Shown here: piece after piece, positions 1 through 11,789 of the stretch
How the letters are laid out: every line of letters begins with the position of its first letter
Position numbering within the stretch: the first letter of the stretch is position 1
Source: Hofstenia miamia
Taxonomy: Eukaryota; Xenacoelomorpha; Acoela
Reading direction: 5' to 3'
Length of the DNA: 64,000 bases
Assembly: GCA_004352715.1 (NCBI GenBank)
Contig: SCFE01000003.1
Span: forward strand, 3,898,926 to 3,962,925
Made by a program: the position numbers and the translations under genes
Notes under the pieces: generated by a model
Database searches by the model: none
Seen by the model: the letters and a program-made list of their open reading frames with translations, nothing else
What the model was told of the DNA's origin: nothing

Positions 1-2064
1 GTGAATTTTGTCAGGAATACATTTCTTAAATACGGAAAATCAATGAAACTCATTAGGGATTTGATTTTTGTTGTCTGAATTTGACTTCAACAATGAAAAT
101 ATCCTTAATTATGGACACGTGGATACTTCTGTGTAGTGTGTGTCAGACAAAGCAAAAAGTTTAGTGCAAGTTGTGACCAGGTCAGGGCTGACCATTGAAT
201 CCAGAAAAAATCAAAAGTTACAATTTTAAGGAAATTGTTTGAAAACGATTTCAATTAGTTTAATAAATATTTTCAAATTATTGAATAAAAGATTTTCAAC
301 ATCAACATTTTTTAATTATGAGAGATCTCTTTGTGATCAGGGGACCTTATTTCGAAATATTTCACACATATATACTTTATTAGCTTAGTTCTAGGCGAAC
401 ATTATTTTAAAAAATATCTCGTTTTTCTTTACATAGAAATTTTCAAAAAGACTTCTTACATAGATATTTTAAGAATGGCACATGTCACAAAGACAATATT
501 ATTAGACCAAACGTAAATTAGCCTCATCAATCAACAGCCAAAATACTAAATTTGTTGAACGATTTAGAGGTTAACGTTTCAGCAAAATAGCCTCATTTAA
601 TTTAAAAAGCTTATATATTTTATGTACATGTATTATACATCTCTTTGAAATTGAGTATTGATACTAACGTATTTTAGATAATCCCATTGAAAAACATGAC
701 TAAAACTAAGTGCAAGTCTATAGCAAAAGTAAGTCTATTGTAAATGTAAAATGAGTCTATTGTTTTAAAATAGATTTAAACTATTCTTAGAATACGTTCT
801 TATTTTGAAGGATATATAATTATATTTAATTTCTTAAAGCTTTTATAGTTGAAAAAATTTATTCTATTACAACTATTGATTTTCATTGATGCATTAAAAT
901 CAAAACACCAAAAAATAAAATTTTTTCAAATCACTTCTAACTATATAATTGTATCAACCCCTCTCAAGCAATTAATATAAATTAATCAAAAAATTTGTTC
1001 AAATACATCAAAATTCACTTTGAAAAGGGCTTATTGAAAATCTTAGAGAGAAAAATCCCACACAAACAATAAAAAGGTCTTTTATTAAGCCAATTAAAAT
1101 AAGAAATCATTTTTGGAGGAATTTAAGTTATTTCTCATTGTGCACTATAATTGGCTTAGCAAAAAAGTTGTATCGTTTGCTTGCATCCTTGGAGATTCAA
1201 ACTTTTCAACAAATTTATTTCCAAGCATATAAAAAAATAGTTTATAGTCAACTTTTTCGAGATGCTTGTTGACAAAATGTGGAAACTTTTTAAGTGTAGC
1301 CTGTGAAGCACTGCCCAATGACATTTCATTTGTAAATTTCATCTGCTTAAGTAATTTATGCTTTTTGTTTTGCCCTGATTTGCATTTTCAACGTTGTCTT
1401 GAATTTAACATTTGTCAACAATCTAGTAACTGAAATAGCTGTATGTTAATTTACTATTTTCCAAATTCAATTTACTTCTTAGTTGTTCACGTAGATATTT
1501 TGACCAGTCTAAACGTAAACGTATTAAAAGTTAATAAAATTTTAACAACAACAGAGAAACAAATTTTACAGTAGTAATAAAAAATAAATCTCAAAGTGCA
1601 CAATTCTTTAAAACAAGAGAAAAATATTTAATACTAATATATGTTTTTGAGGTAACATAAAAATTGAAAAAGCAAGGAAAATGTTCCGAATTTATTTAGA
1701 AAGAGTTATCAACTTAGAAATATTACTATGGTTTGCCTTTAATCGAATATCAACAATATAGTTGTTTTTATAAGTTATTGCTCAATGCAAGTTAAATGGA
1801 ATTGTATAAAAAGTGAATACTGCTTTAAAGGAATTTGATATTCAGTAATTTGATAGTTGGTTTTACAAGCAGTTTGGATTTCAAAGCTTAAAACACGTAC
1901 AAGCTCAGTATGAAATCGAGATTCAATACGAGCTTCAATTATTCACAGTGGAATTATAAAATTATTGTAAAATTCAAATTCCGAACAAAAAATACAAAAT
2001 TATAGATGAGTCAATCTATGTCCCAAAAATTTGAGAAAACCAGGGCATTTCTTAATACCAAGGT
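1..2064. other. AT-rich non-coding stretch
   Basis: I see no gene, element end or microsatellite here. The only open frame, 65 codons on the minus strand at 1145-1342, has no recognisable motif. Confidence 0.6.
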
Positions 2065-2353
2065 CGTCACCATGAATTTGGGAGTCCCGGTGCAAACTCC
2101 ACCCAAATTTTATTTATTAATTTTCAGGTAAGCGTTTTGGTGTGTACTAGATGCATTTTACTAAATATTTTGTACTTGCATGAATACTGGGCCTCCAAAA
2201 TTTTCTAAAATTGTTCATTAAAGAAAGTTTTTCTAATGTGGAACCACTTTTTTGCTATATGTTGGGCCACAAAATTGCTTTATTTCTATTTTTGGAGAAT
2301 ATAAAATTGTATTGCCTTTTGGGTCCCGGAGCGGCCGCAACCCTTCAGTGACG
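2065..2353. mobile_element. Possible small MITE (weak)
   Basis: A short GC-richer block begins CGTCACCATGAATTTGGGAG followed by TCCCGG. Read from the other strand its far end begins CGTCACTGAAGGGTTGCGG and soon gives CCGGGACCC. The shared CGTCAC ends and the mirrored CCCGG blocks suggest a MITE of about 290 bp. No target-site duplication could be resolved, so the call is tentative. Confidence 0.3.
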
Positions 2354-3568
2354 TAATTGATTGCAATATAACTGATAGATTGTATGCTCACCCAGTATAT
2401 CTGCAAAAAGTTAGCATTGTCAGTTATTATTACATTGGCAGAAGCTCCTTATCTATAATATATTAAGAAAGTAGTTTTCTAAGACGTCATTAGTCTTCGG
2501 CATTAGCAAAAAATAGTCTGACTAAAGTTGTCTTAATCTGCCACCAAATTCAGATTTCCGATATCGAGAATTCAGATTACGAATATTGAGAATTCTTCAA
2601 AAGAATTTTAGTAAATTAGAAAAGATAGTTATAACTCTTTCATAAAAATGAATTTTAACGAAAGCATAGTTCATAGCTCATAGATTACTGATTTAGTTGC
2701 GATTCATTTGTCAAATTCAATCTTACCAGCTTTAACATTTAACAAAAGCTTCCGAATTTTCTTATATTTTTTGTAGTTTGAATTTTGATTAATATCTAAG
2801 TTTCTGTTTGTTTTTTTCTATCAAATTTTAAATTGAAGGAAATATCTATAACCGCCGAAGCTTATTTATGAATATATATCTGAAACCACAGCTTTGCAGA
2901 TAATAATGGGCAAGCAAGTGAAAATTTAAGATGCATTGCTTAGGAAAAGCTTGTAAAAAGATGATTGTATTTAATGACACATTGAATATAAAACGAATTG
3001 CGTGTTTACGGTTGTGTGAGCTGAAATATATTAATATAAAATAAAAACAAGAAATTGAAATACTTGAACGAATTTTTAGGAAAGATTGACATTCGAATTA
3101 GGTAATGGGAGTTAGCAACATTTTCAATTCTGACGCCAACCTGATTTCCTTTGTATCTATTTAAAATTTTGACAATTTGACATTTAATTGCTTTAGGTTT
3201 CTTTTTTTATAACTTGCTTTAATTCGCACACTAAATAAAATATCTAAAGAATCTCTTCAATAAATTTTTGTCAATGGTCGCAACAGAATGCTAAATATTA
3301 ATTAATTTAGCTTGGATCTCTAATTGCTTTGAATTATGGTATGTGGTAAATTAATTACTATTCAGTTTTTTTATTATAAATAATTTTGTAATTTGTAACA
3401 GACTACTGTCACACATCAACACTTACCTCATTATAGTTGTCATTGACTTTTCAACTATTGACAAATAGCCTCAATTTCCCAGTGTGTGTTATATATTTTG
3501 AATTTTTTGATGAGCTAATTGAATTAGCTGTGATTTCTTATATACATAAATACATAAATAAATAAATT
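2354..3568. other. AT-rich non-coding stretch
   Basis: Nothing recognisable was seen. It ends at a (TA)n tract at about 3569-3590, which sits just upstream of a Penelope-like remnant. Confidence 0.5.
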
Positions 3569-3616
3569 TATATATATATATATATATATAATCTTAGTCA
3601 ATCGAATATTTGAATA

Positions 3617-4213
3617 TTTCTCAAATTAAAAAACCTAATAGAACGTTTAGATAAAATCACCAAGAATCTCAAAAATAATAGATGTCCACAGAATCTAATT
3701 CGTACGATCATTGATAAGAAAATTTTCATTCCATACATAATATTTAAGTGCTACACATAACCAAGGCAAAAGCATATGGGAAGTTACCATTTTTCAGATC
3801 AACTAAAGAACATCTGAAGAAAGCAAATAAACCATACAACAAAGAATTACTACCTTACTACCTTAGGAAATGTTTTCCAGTACTTTACGCAAAAAAGCCA
3901 TTGAAATATTCCCTAATAAGGATCATGTATACATCATATATACACCCATTTCGACATCGTTTTTTACGGCTTTGATGAATTTTCAAGTTAATACATTGGC
4001 GAGAATAGGCGTTTAGAAACTCGGCGCAAAGGAGCATTTAAGAGGACTTCTACAATCCGAAATATATGCACATATACATGGATGTGTAGCTAAGTTGAAT
4101 AATTTTAACATGCTAATAGCACATCATGAAACTGAAATCTCCGAAACAATATGCATTAAATCAACTAAGAAAACATTATTAAATAAACAAAGACATCAAT
4201 CAAATTTAAATTA
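3617..4213 (+). pseudogene. Penelope-like element remnant, GIY-YIG endonuclease end (PLE-1)
   Basis: This is a broken 3' part of a Penelope-like retroelement, whose normal product is a reverse transcriptase fused to a GIY-YIG endonuclease. At about 3617-3747 the frame reads LKNLIERLDKI, then NNRCPQNLIRTIID, which fits the PLE linker pattern L..IL..NGYP..LI...I. At 3992 the same frame reads YIGENRRLETRRK, the family's YIGET.R.L..R.KEH core. It continues through AHHETEISETICIK and ends in LLNKQRHQSNLN before a stop, as PLE endonucleases do. The segment between these blocks is shifted in frame and contains stops. A hammerhead-like tail and a long TA-rich satellite follow. The element is inactive and 5'-truncated. 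The family call is fairly firm. The exact 5' limit is not known. Confidence 0.68.
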
Positions 4214-4278
4214 ATTTTGAAGATCTGAAATAAAAAGTTTGGGAATATTTCTGCAAATGCTTGAAAATGACAAAAATG

Positions 4279-4300
4279 TATATCGAAACAAGTCGTAATA
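4279..4300 (+). ncRNA. Decayed hammerhead-like 3' half in PLE-1 tail
   Basis: Downstream of the PLE-1 endonuclease the sequence ATCGAAAC is followed by AAGTC and then GTA. In a hammerhead ribozyme the core GAAA is followed by stem III and a UH cleavage site. Here A-C...G-U can pair around an AAGTC loop, leaving GUA as the cleavage triplet. The upstream CUGANGA half is not intact. PLEs are known to carry hammerhead motifs in their terminal repeats, which is why I list it. Confidence 0.35.
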
Positions 4301-4322
4301 AAAAGTTACTTAAAAATGTTCA

Positions 4323-4520
4323 ATGTATAAATATATGTATATATATGCATATAATGTATAATGTATAAATATATGTATATATATTCATATATATATGTAT
4401 ATGTATATATACATATATATATGCATATATATGTATATATATATACATATATATGCATATATATGTATATGTATATATATACATATATATATAAATATGC
4501 ATATATATATATATATATGT
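4323..4520. repeat. TA-rich cryptic satellite (TATATGTATA / TGCATATATA)
   Basis: About 200 bp of alternating purine-pyrimidine repeat, mixing (TA)n with TATATGTATA and ATATGCATAT words. It directly follows the PLE-1 tail. Both strands give spurious open frames rich in Tyr, Ile and Met. Confidence 0.9.
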
Positions 4521-5917
4521 ATGCATCTACATTTTTGTATTTAACTTCTCACTCAACAATAATCATGTTTAAATTAGGTTAAAAATTCACGTTGGCAATT
4601 TTTTTTCTTTTTCGGAATTTTAACATGACCACTCTAGATATAGCCTTGTTAGGAGATGGGATGCCTAATTTTAATGTGTTTCTATTTGAACGATCCACAA
4701 TATTTTGCAGAAATTTAGTTCGAATTTTGAAAAAACACTGTCATAAATTGTCTTCCATTTCACAAAACGCTGTCCCTAAAATATTTAGGTCTTTCTAATT
4801 GAAATATAGTCAGCATTTTAACCGTCAATATCAATTGAAAATATGCTTTCATTCAGTAACCTTTCTTATGGTAAAAGCAATTATGTCCAAGCGTTATTAC
4901 TGCAGCCAGTAGCAATGAAAGGTATTTTGATTAGGGGGGGGGAGTTATATTTATTATCCAACATATTAACAAATTAGGAGGACTTTTACTATTTATAAAT
5001 CTTAGGGACGTATTTACTGAACCGGGACTAACTGCAGCACGATTATTCTCGATCAGAACGATGTTAAAATTACCAATTAAGAATTTCTTACATTAATACA
5101 AATTGCTAATCACTTTAAACGTTGAAATCAATGTCTAAAATTTGTCGGAGAAAACATTATATTTATGCACAAATTTCTAGAATATACAGAAAAATATTGA
5201 GAAGATTAGTTGAAATTAGGAGTATCATAAAAAATGCAGGCAATGACAAGCAGCTGTTGCATATAGTTTAGAAGTTTATAATATATTGTCATTATTAAGT
5301 GATTAGTAACATTTTTAATTGATAAGTTACAAAATACTTTCTGAAGTATTGTAAATTTTGCATGTATATCCAGTTGATCGCCAATACCGAGTTGCGTTTT
5401 GTCCATAACAGTAAAGTTCCAATGACAAAATATCTACACTGAGTTCTCAGAAAACACTGAAAAATTGTATGCTTATTTCACATGTTTTATACTGCAATAA
5501 AAATAAAATTAGAGGAACAAAAAATTTTTCGAGAAGTAGCTGTATATTTCTATTGAAGCAATAACAGCAGTTATTAAGAGTTTCAAATTACAACTATTTG
5601 TAATTTAATACATCTGCCATTGGTTTGGGCGTCTTAACAGATTTTCACTTCCTGAGGAAGCATTTGTTTAAATAATACAAAGTAAATCAACAGAAACTTA
5701 ATCTTCAAAAGCAATTTAATTTAAATTTTGGTCAGATAGGAATTTAAAACAATTTAAGAAGAAATTTTTATGGGCTAATTCCAACCTTAAATAAAAATAC
5801 AATTTATAAATCTAATTAAAATTCTTTATACTTAAAAATGCTATTATCAAAAACAAGATAATGCTAAATTTGTTCAATAAAAATTTATTCGTGCAAACAT
5901 GCCAGTGCTTGAGTTAG
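4521..5917. other. AT-rich non-coding stretch
   Basis: No gene recognised. It includes a run of nine G at about 4936-4944. Open frames at 4592-4798 (+) and 5206-5406 (-) lack motifs and are probably chance. Confidence 0.5.
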
Positions 5918-5945
5918 AGAGTATATATATATATATATGTATATA
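5918..5945. repeat. (TA)n microsatellite
   Basis: Short TA dinucleotide tract with one interruption. Confidence 0.9.
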
Positions 5946-6771
5946 TGAATATCGGTCTTGTTTATGTAAATGAAATTGTCTTCCATTTCCATTCCATTTC
6001 CACAAGTGTCTTATCAACATTTCCATAGTCTTCTATATATTTCAATTTTTTCCATAACTCTTACAACTACTCGCTATGGTTCTGCAGGGCAAATATTTCA
6101 GTGGGTACCAGTCTCATTTCGTTTTTATTGTGTATTCCCCCAGTCTTGAAATAAACCAGCCCCATAAACTTTTGGGACTTAGTAGTCCTCCATGACCTAC
6201 TGCTGGTTGCTAACTTGACAATAATGTGAACCAAGGAGATTTCAAATTATTTATTTCAGTTAATTTCTTTTCCAGACTTGCTCACAATCAGAGAACAGTT
6301 TTAGAGAATTAAAATTTAATAATTTAAAGTCATGTATGCATGGCAACACAGGGATTGCTGTAAGAATTTTTTATTGAGAGGGCCAAAAATTCCTATAAAA
6401 TGAAGAAATTTTTTTCTTGGAAGCTTGCTAAATACCGTAGAATGGCAATGTAATGCAAGAAAATAGCACTAGCAAAAAGTGTTGTATGCCTCAAAGCTCC
6501 TCTGAAAACCGAACTTGTTAACATTAAAGTCCTCGCATATTTATTCAAATCAGCAAAATACTAAATACACAATTTAAAAAATTTTCTTTTCAGAATATTG
6601 GGGAGGCCAAGGGCCTCCTTCCGTCGACGCGATCCCGGGAAGGCCTTCAACAATTTATGGCAAAATTCATTAATTATAATTATTGCGGTATTCCTAAGCA
6701 TTAAAAAGTACGATATTTTTGCACATACCGAAATTGCTAACAGATATTTGATGTCACAAATAGGACAGAGC

Positions 6772-7434
6772 CAGAGTTGCAATTTGGCTGGATTGGCTCA
6801 TTCGCTTGGGCCATTTTTCGATTTATATTTGGATCTGGACTTGGCCTGGGCCGCACTTATAGATATGCTTAGACCTAGGCTGTGCTTGGGTCGAAATCTT
6901 GAGCATAATTTTGAGTACACGAATTTGAATGATATAATAATGTGTTTGGTTTTATATCGAAATTACTTCATACAACATTCCGAAAAAACCAATAGATTTA
7001 ATCTGATAATTACTCGGTAAACAAGGAAGAATTCAATTGTTTCATTTTAACATCAGTTAGTTCTTTTAATACTAATCTTGACATTCTCAAGAAAATTTTA
7101 TTACTGTTACTTTATCATATATCACTCAACTGGATATTCCGATTTTAAGAATCAATGCTCGAAAGGTGTTTTCCATTCATTCAACGTCTTCTCAGTCTCG
7201 TGTAATTATTACCTCAGAAGGGAGCTTGATTGGTCCAGAAAATGTGAAGTGTTGGCAATTCTTTTAAATTTTTGTAATGACTGCATACTAAAAAATTTTA
7301 AATCTTGTGCATTACTTGTTTATATTTGTTTTTGCTAGTTTCTTTTGTATTTGGGCTGGGCCTGGGCTTTCTTAGATCTTAATATGGTCTTGACCTGGGT
7401 TTGGGACGAAAAGTTTGGCCTATTTGCAACTCTG
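6772..7434. mobile_element. hAT-type MITE, CAGAGTT family, copy 1
   Basis: A 663-bp element. The left end reads CAGAGTTGCAATTTGGC, and the right end read on the other strand is CAGAGTTGCAAATAGGC, so the terminal repeats match at 15 of 17 positions. The flanks are GACAGAGC (6764-6771) and GACTGAGC (7435-7442), an 8-bp target duplication with one change, as expected for hAT insertions. The interior is unusually G-rich, with repeated GGGCCTGGGC and CTTGGGTCG words, and has no transposase. The same end sequence recurs at 33313-34025. The open frame that enters it from 6598 is not a gene. Confidence 0.75.
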
Positions 7435-7515
7435 GACTGAGCACAGTCATAAGAAATTCTATTAACATCCAAAAAAATTTCCGTATTTAGGCATGGAAAC
7501 TAGAACTGCTTTATC

Positions 7516-7659
7516 ATGGATTCACCATGCTCTCTTTTGAATTCTCTTGTTCATGCAGAGATTACACAAATGAAAGTATTTTTTAAGTCTATCGAGCCTG
7601 ATAGGTTGGAAAAGTCTTTATCTATTTTGGAAGAAGTTCTTAAACCTCTGTATGATTGA
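7516..7659 (+). CDS. Unrecognised 47-residue open frame
   Basis: A short complete frame starting MDSPCSLLNSLVHAEI and ending ILEEVLKPLYD. It is rich in charged and heptad-spaced hydrophobic residues (FFKSIEPDRLEKSLSIL), so it could form an amphipathic helix, unlike the Tyr/Ile-rich frames produced by local TA repeats. I do not recognise the family. It may be the last exon or C-terminal scrap of a retrocopy or transposon protein. No splice acceptor, poly(A) signal or neighbour supports expression. Confidence 0.22.
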   Translation: MDSPCSLLNSLVHAEITQMKVFFKSIEPDRLEKSLSILEEVLKPLYD

Positions 7660-7774
7660 GACATATTTTGTTTATTTTAATACATTTTTATTGTTCTTAA
7701 AACATTTATTTGCCGTTAAGAAAATTTAAGGTGTTGGGAACATTTTCTGTGTTGTTATGAATGTCTGTTTTTTG

Positions 7775-7880
7775 AATTTGCATTTACCCGAATTTCCATT
7801 ATATTTCCATTCTATTAAATGATTTCCATTTCCATAATCTAGAAATGGAATGGAATGGAATGGAATTTCTATTTCCATAA
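7775..7880. repeat. ATTTCCATTCC inverted repeat cluster
   Basis: Forward TTTCCATTTCC words (7784-7835) are followed at 7842-7880 by four GGAAT units and the reverse-oriented form, giving a local hairpin. A forward cluster of the same words lies at 5981-6000, so the two clusters may be ends of one 1.9-kb unit surrounding the MITE. That larger unit is only a guess. Confidence 0.45.
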
Positions 7881-8228
7881 GGCAACTGATATATATATTA
7901 GGAGGCGGGTTAATCAGGTTTATATTTGGTTAAGTAATTCTATACTTTATTTTTAAAATTAAATGATTAAAATTATTGCAGTATTACAAAACTATATTTC
8001 TAGTCTTAATCTACATTTTTGCAATTCAAAACTATATTTCTGCATCAAAAACTATAAAAAGTACTGGGAAAAACGCATCGATTCCTACATGCACTAATTC
8101 GTGTTGTCTTTGAAAAACTTTATTGCAATTAGATACATTCATTTTAAATTTACAGAGCATTTTTATCAACAACCCTTTGGATAACTTCGTATATTTTATA
8201 GGTAAACCAGATATTATGATTGTTGGTA

Positions 8229-8263
8229 TATATATATATATATCACAAATAGACCCATTCGAG
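8229..8263. repeat. (TA)n tract plus 26-bp word repeated inverted at 9947
   Basis: A short TA tract runs into ATATATCACAAATAGAC and CCATTCGAG. The identical sequence occurs in inverse orientation at 9947-9975, next to an N, between two TA tracts. Confidence 0.85.
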
Positions 8264-8437
8264 TTACTAAATACGAATACAACATATTTATATCTAAAAT
8301 TGTTTATGAAAATAGATGTATTTAAATATGAAGATTCTACAGTTACTTTGTAAATATACAGCTAAGACTGGTTAAAAACCATATAAGTTAAGAGGAAATC
8401 CAGTGCAGTTTAACCGGTTAATTACCTTGCGAAGCAC

Positions 8438-8510
8438 AGCATAAATAAATAAATAAATAAATAAATAAATATATATATAGATAAATAGATAGATTGATAG
8501 ATAGATATAC
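8438..8510. repeat. (AAAT)n, (TA)n and (GATA)n simple repeats
   Basis: Consecutive tetranucleotide tracts AAATAAAT, a short TA run and GATAGATA abut the left end of the 8515 element. Confidence 0.9.
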
Positions 8511-8514
8511 ACAG

Positions 8515-9024
8515 TGCATTCCATAATTATCAACAATTCTTAAAAACTAATATACTCCTAACCAATGAAAATATAGTTTTTGGTTTTAGTGTTGTATAAA
8601 CGCGGGTTCAATGCAACTGCTTATTAGTTGTGGAGGATGTTCACCCAAAAATTGAGATTGTCCAGTATTTCTACTGAGCATCACATTCTCCCACAGCAGC
8701 TGTACGCCTCTGCAACAAACCTCAAAGCCTAAAAATGTATTCGATGCCTCAACTGTTATGAGAATAGTGAATACGTTTCAGGAGACCTTTTGTATTGCTC
8801 ATCAGAAAAAAAAGGTGGTGGAAGACCACATTTGAAAGGTGCTCTTTAAACTTCGTCTCCTTGATAGACAAACACTACTCGTTAAAGATAAAACCCATCA
8901 CATGGAAAAGATTTTGAAATAATATCCCCATTCATATTAACTGACTTAGCATTGCTTTGTTTTGATCAACCAAATTGTGTTGAATATGTTATGTTTCTAA
9001 AATGATTGATAATTGTGGAATGCA
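8515..9024. mobile_element. Deleted Tc1/IS630-like element or MITE
   Basis: A 510-bp unit whose ends are inverted copies. The left end is TGCATTCCATAATTATCAAC, and the right end on the other strand is TGCATTCCACAATTATCAAT (18 of 20). The interior keeps a frame fragment reading KKGGGRPHLKGAL, which resembles the GRP linker between the two helix-turn-helix halves of Tc1-type transposases. A catalytic domain is absent. No clean TA duplication was found directly outside the ends, so the exact border may be a few bases further out. Confidence 0.55.
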
Positions 9025-9055
9025 TGACATGAATGTCATTTTTCCATTTATATTT

Positions 9056-9879
9056 GGTGCTTTGTCAACATACAAGAAATTTATATTGGCGCTTTGTCAG
9101 TAAAAAAATATTATGGTCCATTTTGCCTAAAAAACTTCATTTTTATTATACAAAAATATTTTTACAAATACGAAGCGCATAAACTGGTTGTAAGAACAGT
9201 TTTTATCAGTTTAAAAAATCATATTTATTATATACATAAATGAATCGGGTTGGACGTTTCATTCCAAAAATCAATTAGTACAAAGCTGTATTAACACTTT
9301 CAAGAACTAAATTTGAACAAAAAGCCACTACTTAGCTAATGAAAGACGCGTAGTAAACAAAATTAATACAACGATTCTTGTAAACTCTAAAATCATTTGA
9401 AGGTTTATTTATTATTTTTCCCTTGTGCCTTTTCATTTTTGGACGAGATTTAGAAGACTTCATTGACCAGAAAACATGTGCTTTCATTTAAGGCATTGCA
9501 ATAATAATCTATATAATTTTTTGTTCGTTTTGGGAAGGCGACAAATAAAAAAATTCAACATATCGGATAGTTAAAACAGTAGATTGCAGCGTTGCTTACT
9601 TTCAAGTTTTTGGAGCGAAAATTCATGTTTTTTTAGTCAAGTGATTTCTAATACCTTTGTTCTTTTAAACTTTATCCATTCCTAAGTAACAAAAAATCTG
9701 AAAAAGACAAAGCGCCATATATAATTTTTTTTCGGTAAATTTTTTATAAGTTGCTCTAAAATTTGATGAAATTTTGCGAAACTTTTTTTCCTTAATCTAA
9801 TATTTATTTCATAATACAAGCACACATATGTTCTCAATTCAGAGTTTTCTTGGTAATATTAAAAAAATGGCGCTTTGTA
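9056..9879. repeat. GGCGCTTTGTC repeat cluster
   Basis: The word GGYGCTTTGTC occurs at 9056-9066 and 9088-9098, inverted at 9706-9716, and as GGCGCTTTGTA at 9869-9879. The inverted placement of the inner copies resembles element ends about 640 bp apart. No coding content was seen. Confidence 0.4.
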
Positions 9880-9913
9880 CCCTTAGAAATGCTAAATTTC
9901 TACTGAAATATAA

Positions 9914-9945
<32 letters not shown>

Positions 9946-9963
9946 NCTCGAATGGGTCTATTT

Positions 9964-9998
<35 letters not shown>
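9914..9998. repeat. Two (TA)n tracts flanking an N and an inverted copy of 8236-8263
   Basis: TA runs at about 9914-9945 and 9968-9998 flank a single N (9946) and the word CTCGAATGGGTCTATTTGTG, which is the reverse complement of sequence at 8263-8238. This looks like a repeat-mediated assembly join. Confidence 0.8.
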
Positions 9999-9999
<1 letters not shown>

Positions 10000-11478
10000 G
10001 CATAAATGGCATTAAAATTTCCATCCATTTTCAGTTTTGTGAATAGTTCGAGCAGAAATTCAAATATAAAAGCTCTATAATAAAGCAATCTGACTAATAA
10101 TTATAGTGAGAACGCAGTGTGAAACCGGCATATGCTATTATTCTATTAATAATTAAATGTGAATGAACAAAAGTATATCAATTAATGAAAAATTCTTTTC
10201 AACGGACGAAAATATTAAATTTATTCTTTTATAGCAAGCTGTCTGCTTCAAAGCTTTTAACACACAAAGAAGAGAAATGTGTTTACCTATATCTTAAAAT
10301 TTGTAAATTGGATCACCTAGTGGAATACAATATATTCAGCTTCATTGTGAGAGACAGCATTCTGAGTTTATTCAAAAATCTATAGAGGCATATATATTTT
10401 CAATATTTTCAGTCTTAATATTTTCTCATTTTATATTCCAGAATTTTATCAAAATTCTTTTAATAGACTTGATCAACATTTGGCCTCAATTTCATTGGCC
10501 TGAAACGTCGAACCATCAAACCCCATCTATGAAGGTTATGTTGTCTTGAATATAAATTCTGGCTGCCTAGGACATCCATGGAAACAGTTTAAAATATAAA
10601 TCTTACAAGGACTTAATTATTTTAAGGCAATGTTCTTCTAACATCTCTCACAATTAAGAATGTGAAATCAAAAATCTATTATCATAATTTATACTTTGCA
10701 ACAATTCTAGCAAATTCCAAATTCTCAATGTAAAATATCTTTTTCTATTTTACGTAATAATGAGCTTGACCTTTTGTACATATTTTTGCTTTCACATTGT
10801 AATTAATTTAATTTGGCTTGATAACCCGTCAAACTTCGAAATCCCAGGGAAAAATTGACCCGGTGACCTGGATGACCCGTCAAAAAATTATTTACCAGGA
10901 GACCAGATTGCAACTTTTCTACTTAATGCTGGCAAGTACCTCAAAAATTTCTGCATTGCCTGCTATAGACGTTGGTGTAATCCCTTTGTTTTTAAATTTT
11001 AGCAAAGTTAATTCTCATACTTTTAATACTAGTTTTGATTCAATGAATATATAATGAATGTTATCTAGAATTTATTGCGAGAAATCAAATTACATCAAAA
11101 CTTCAATTTTTTTCAGTAGCAGCTGTCAGTTGTTATCATCCAATATGCAACTAATGAAAGAAATTTAATCTTTAAAGTATCAGTTGGGACACCCCGCTAG
11201 GAAAACAAAAGTTAATTTGTGTTTCTCTCTATATATGAGAACAGTTTAATTATGCTTGATGGAAATTACCTATTACTAGATTTCCCAGAGAAGTCCTTTA
11301 TTCAAAACAATTTTTAACATATAATTTCAAGTGCATTTTAGTTTTTCCAATAGTTACTAATGATAGATTTAATAGCACTCCAAAAATACACATTCAATAT
11401 TTACATAGTTAATTATAAAACTCATTTGGTGATTTGCAATGAATAGTTAAAATATATTATTCATAATCGTTTGAGAAA
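9999..11478. other. AT-rich non-coding stretch
   Basis: No gene recognised. Around 10819-10885 there is a C-rich patch with the word GATRACCCGTCAAA repeated twice about 55 bp apart, possibly part of an old MITE. The frame across it, 10818-11054 (+), has no family motif. Confidence 0.4.
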
Positions 11479-11481
11479 TAT

Positions 11482-11512
<31 letters not shown>
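11479..11512. repeat. (TA)n microsatellite
   Basis: TA tract with one AAATA interruption. Confidence 0.9.
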
Positions 11513-11789
11513 ATATCTGTTTTAGTAATTTTCAAGAATATTGGGAGGAACATGCTATTTATAATTTGCAAAATAGATATCATTTTCATATACAACAGTT
11601 AAATATGGCTAGACATTTGTTTGCGTACTCAGACATATGTACAATTAATTTGAATAGCTGACATAGGCCAGCTACCATAGCATTAGAATCAAAAGTCAAA
11701 CATAGTTTACAGAAAGTTTGCAACTCATAATAAAGCAACAAAAGAAAAATTTTCTTTGCTTAAAATAGGTAGCTTTCAATTAACCAAAA

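Noticed and set aside
4320-4582. Tyr/Ile/Met-rich open frames on both strands
   Set aside because: They are direct translations of the TATATGTATA satellite and have no other content.
6598-7020. 140-codon plus-strand frame
   Set aside because: Its second half runs into the CAGAGTT MITE (from 6772), so it is a composite chance frame with no family motif.
5983-7880. A 1.9-kb element bounded by TTCCATTTCC clusters
   Set aside because: The clusters are simple-sequence-like, one of them is already a local hairpin, and no target duplication was found.
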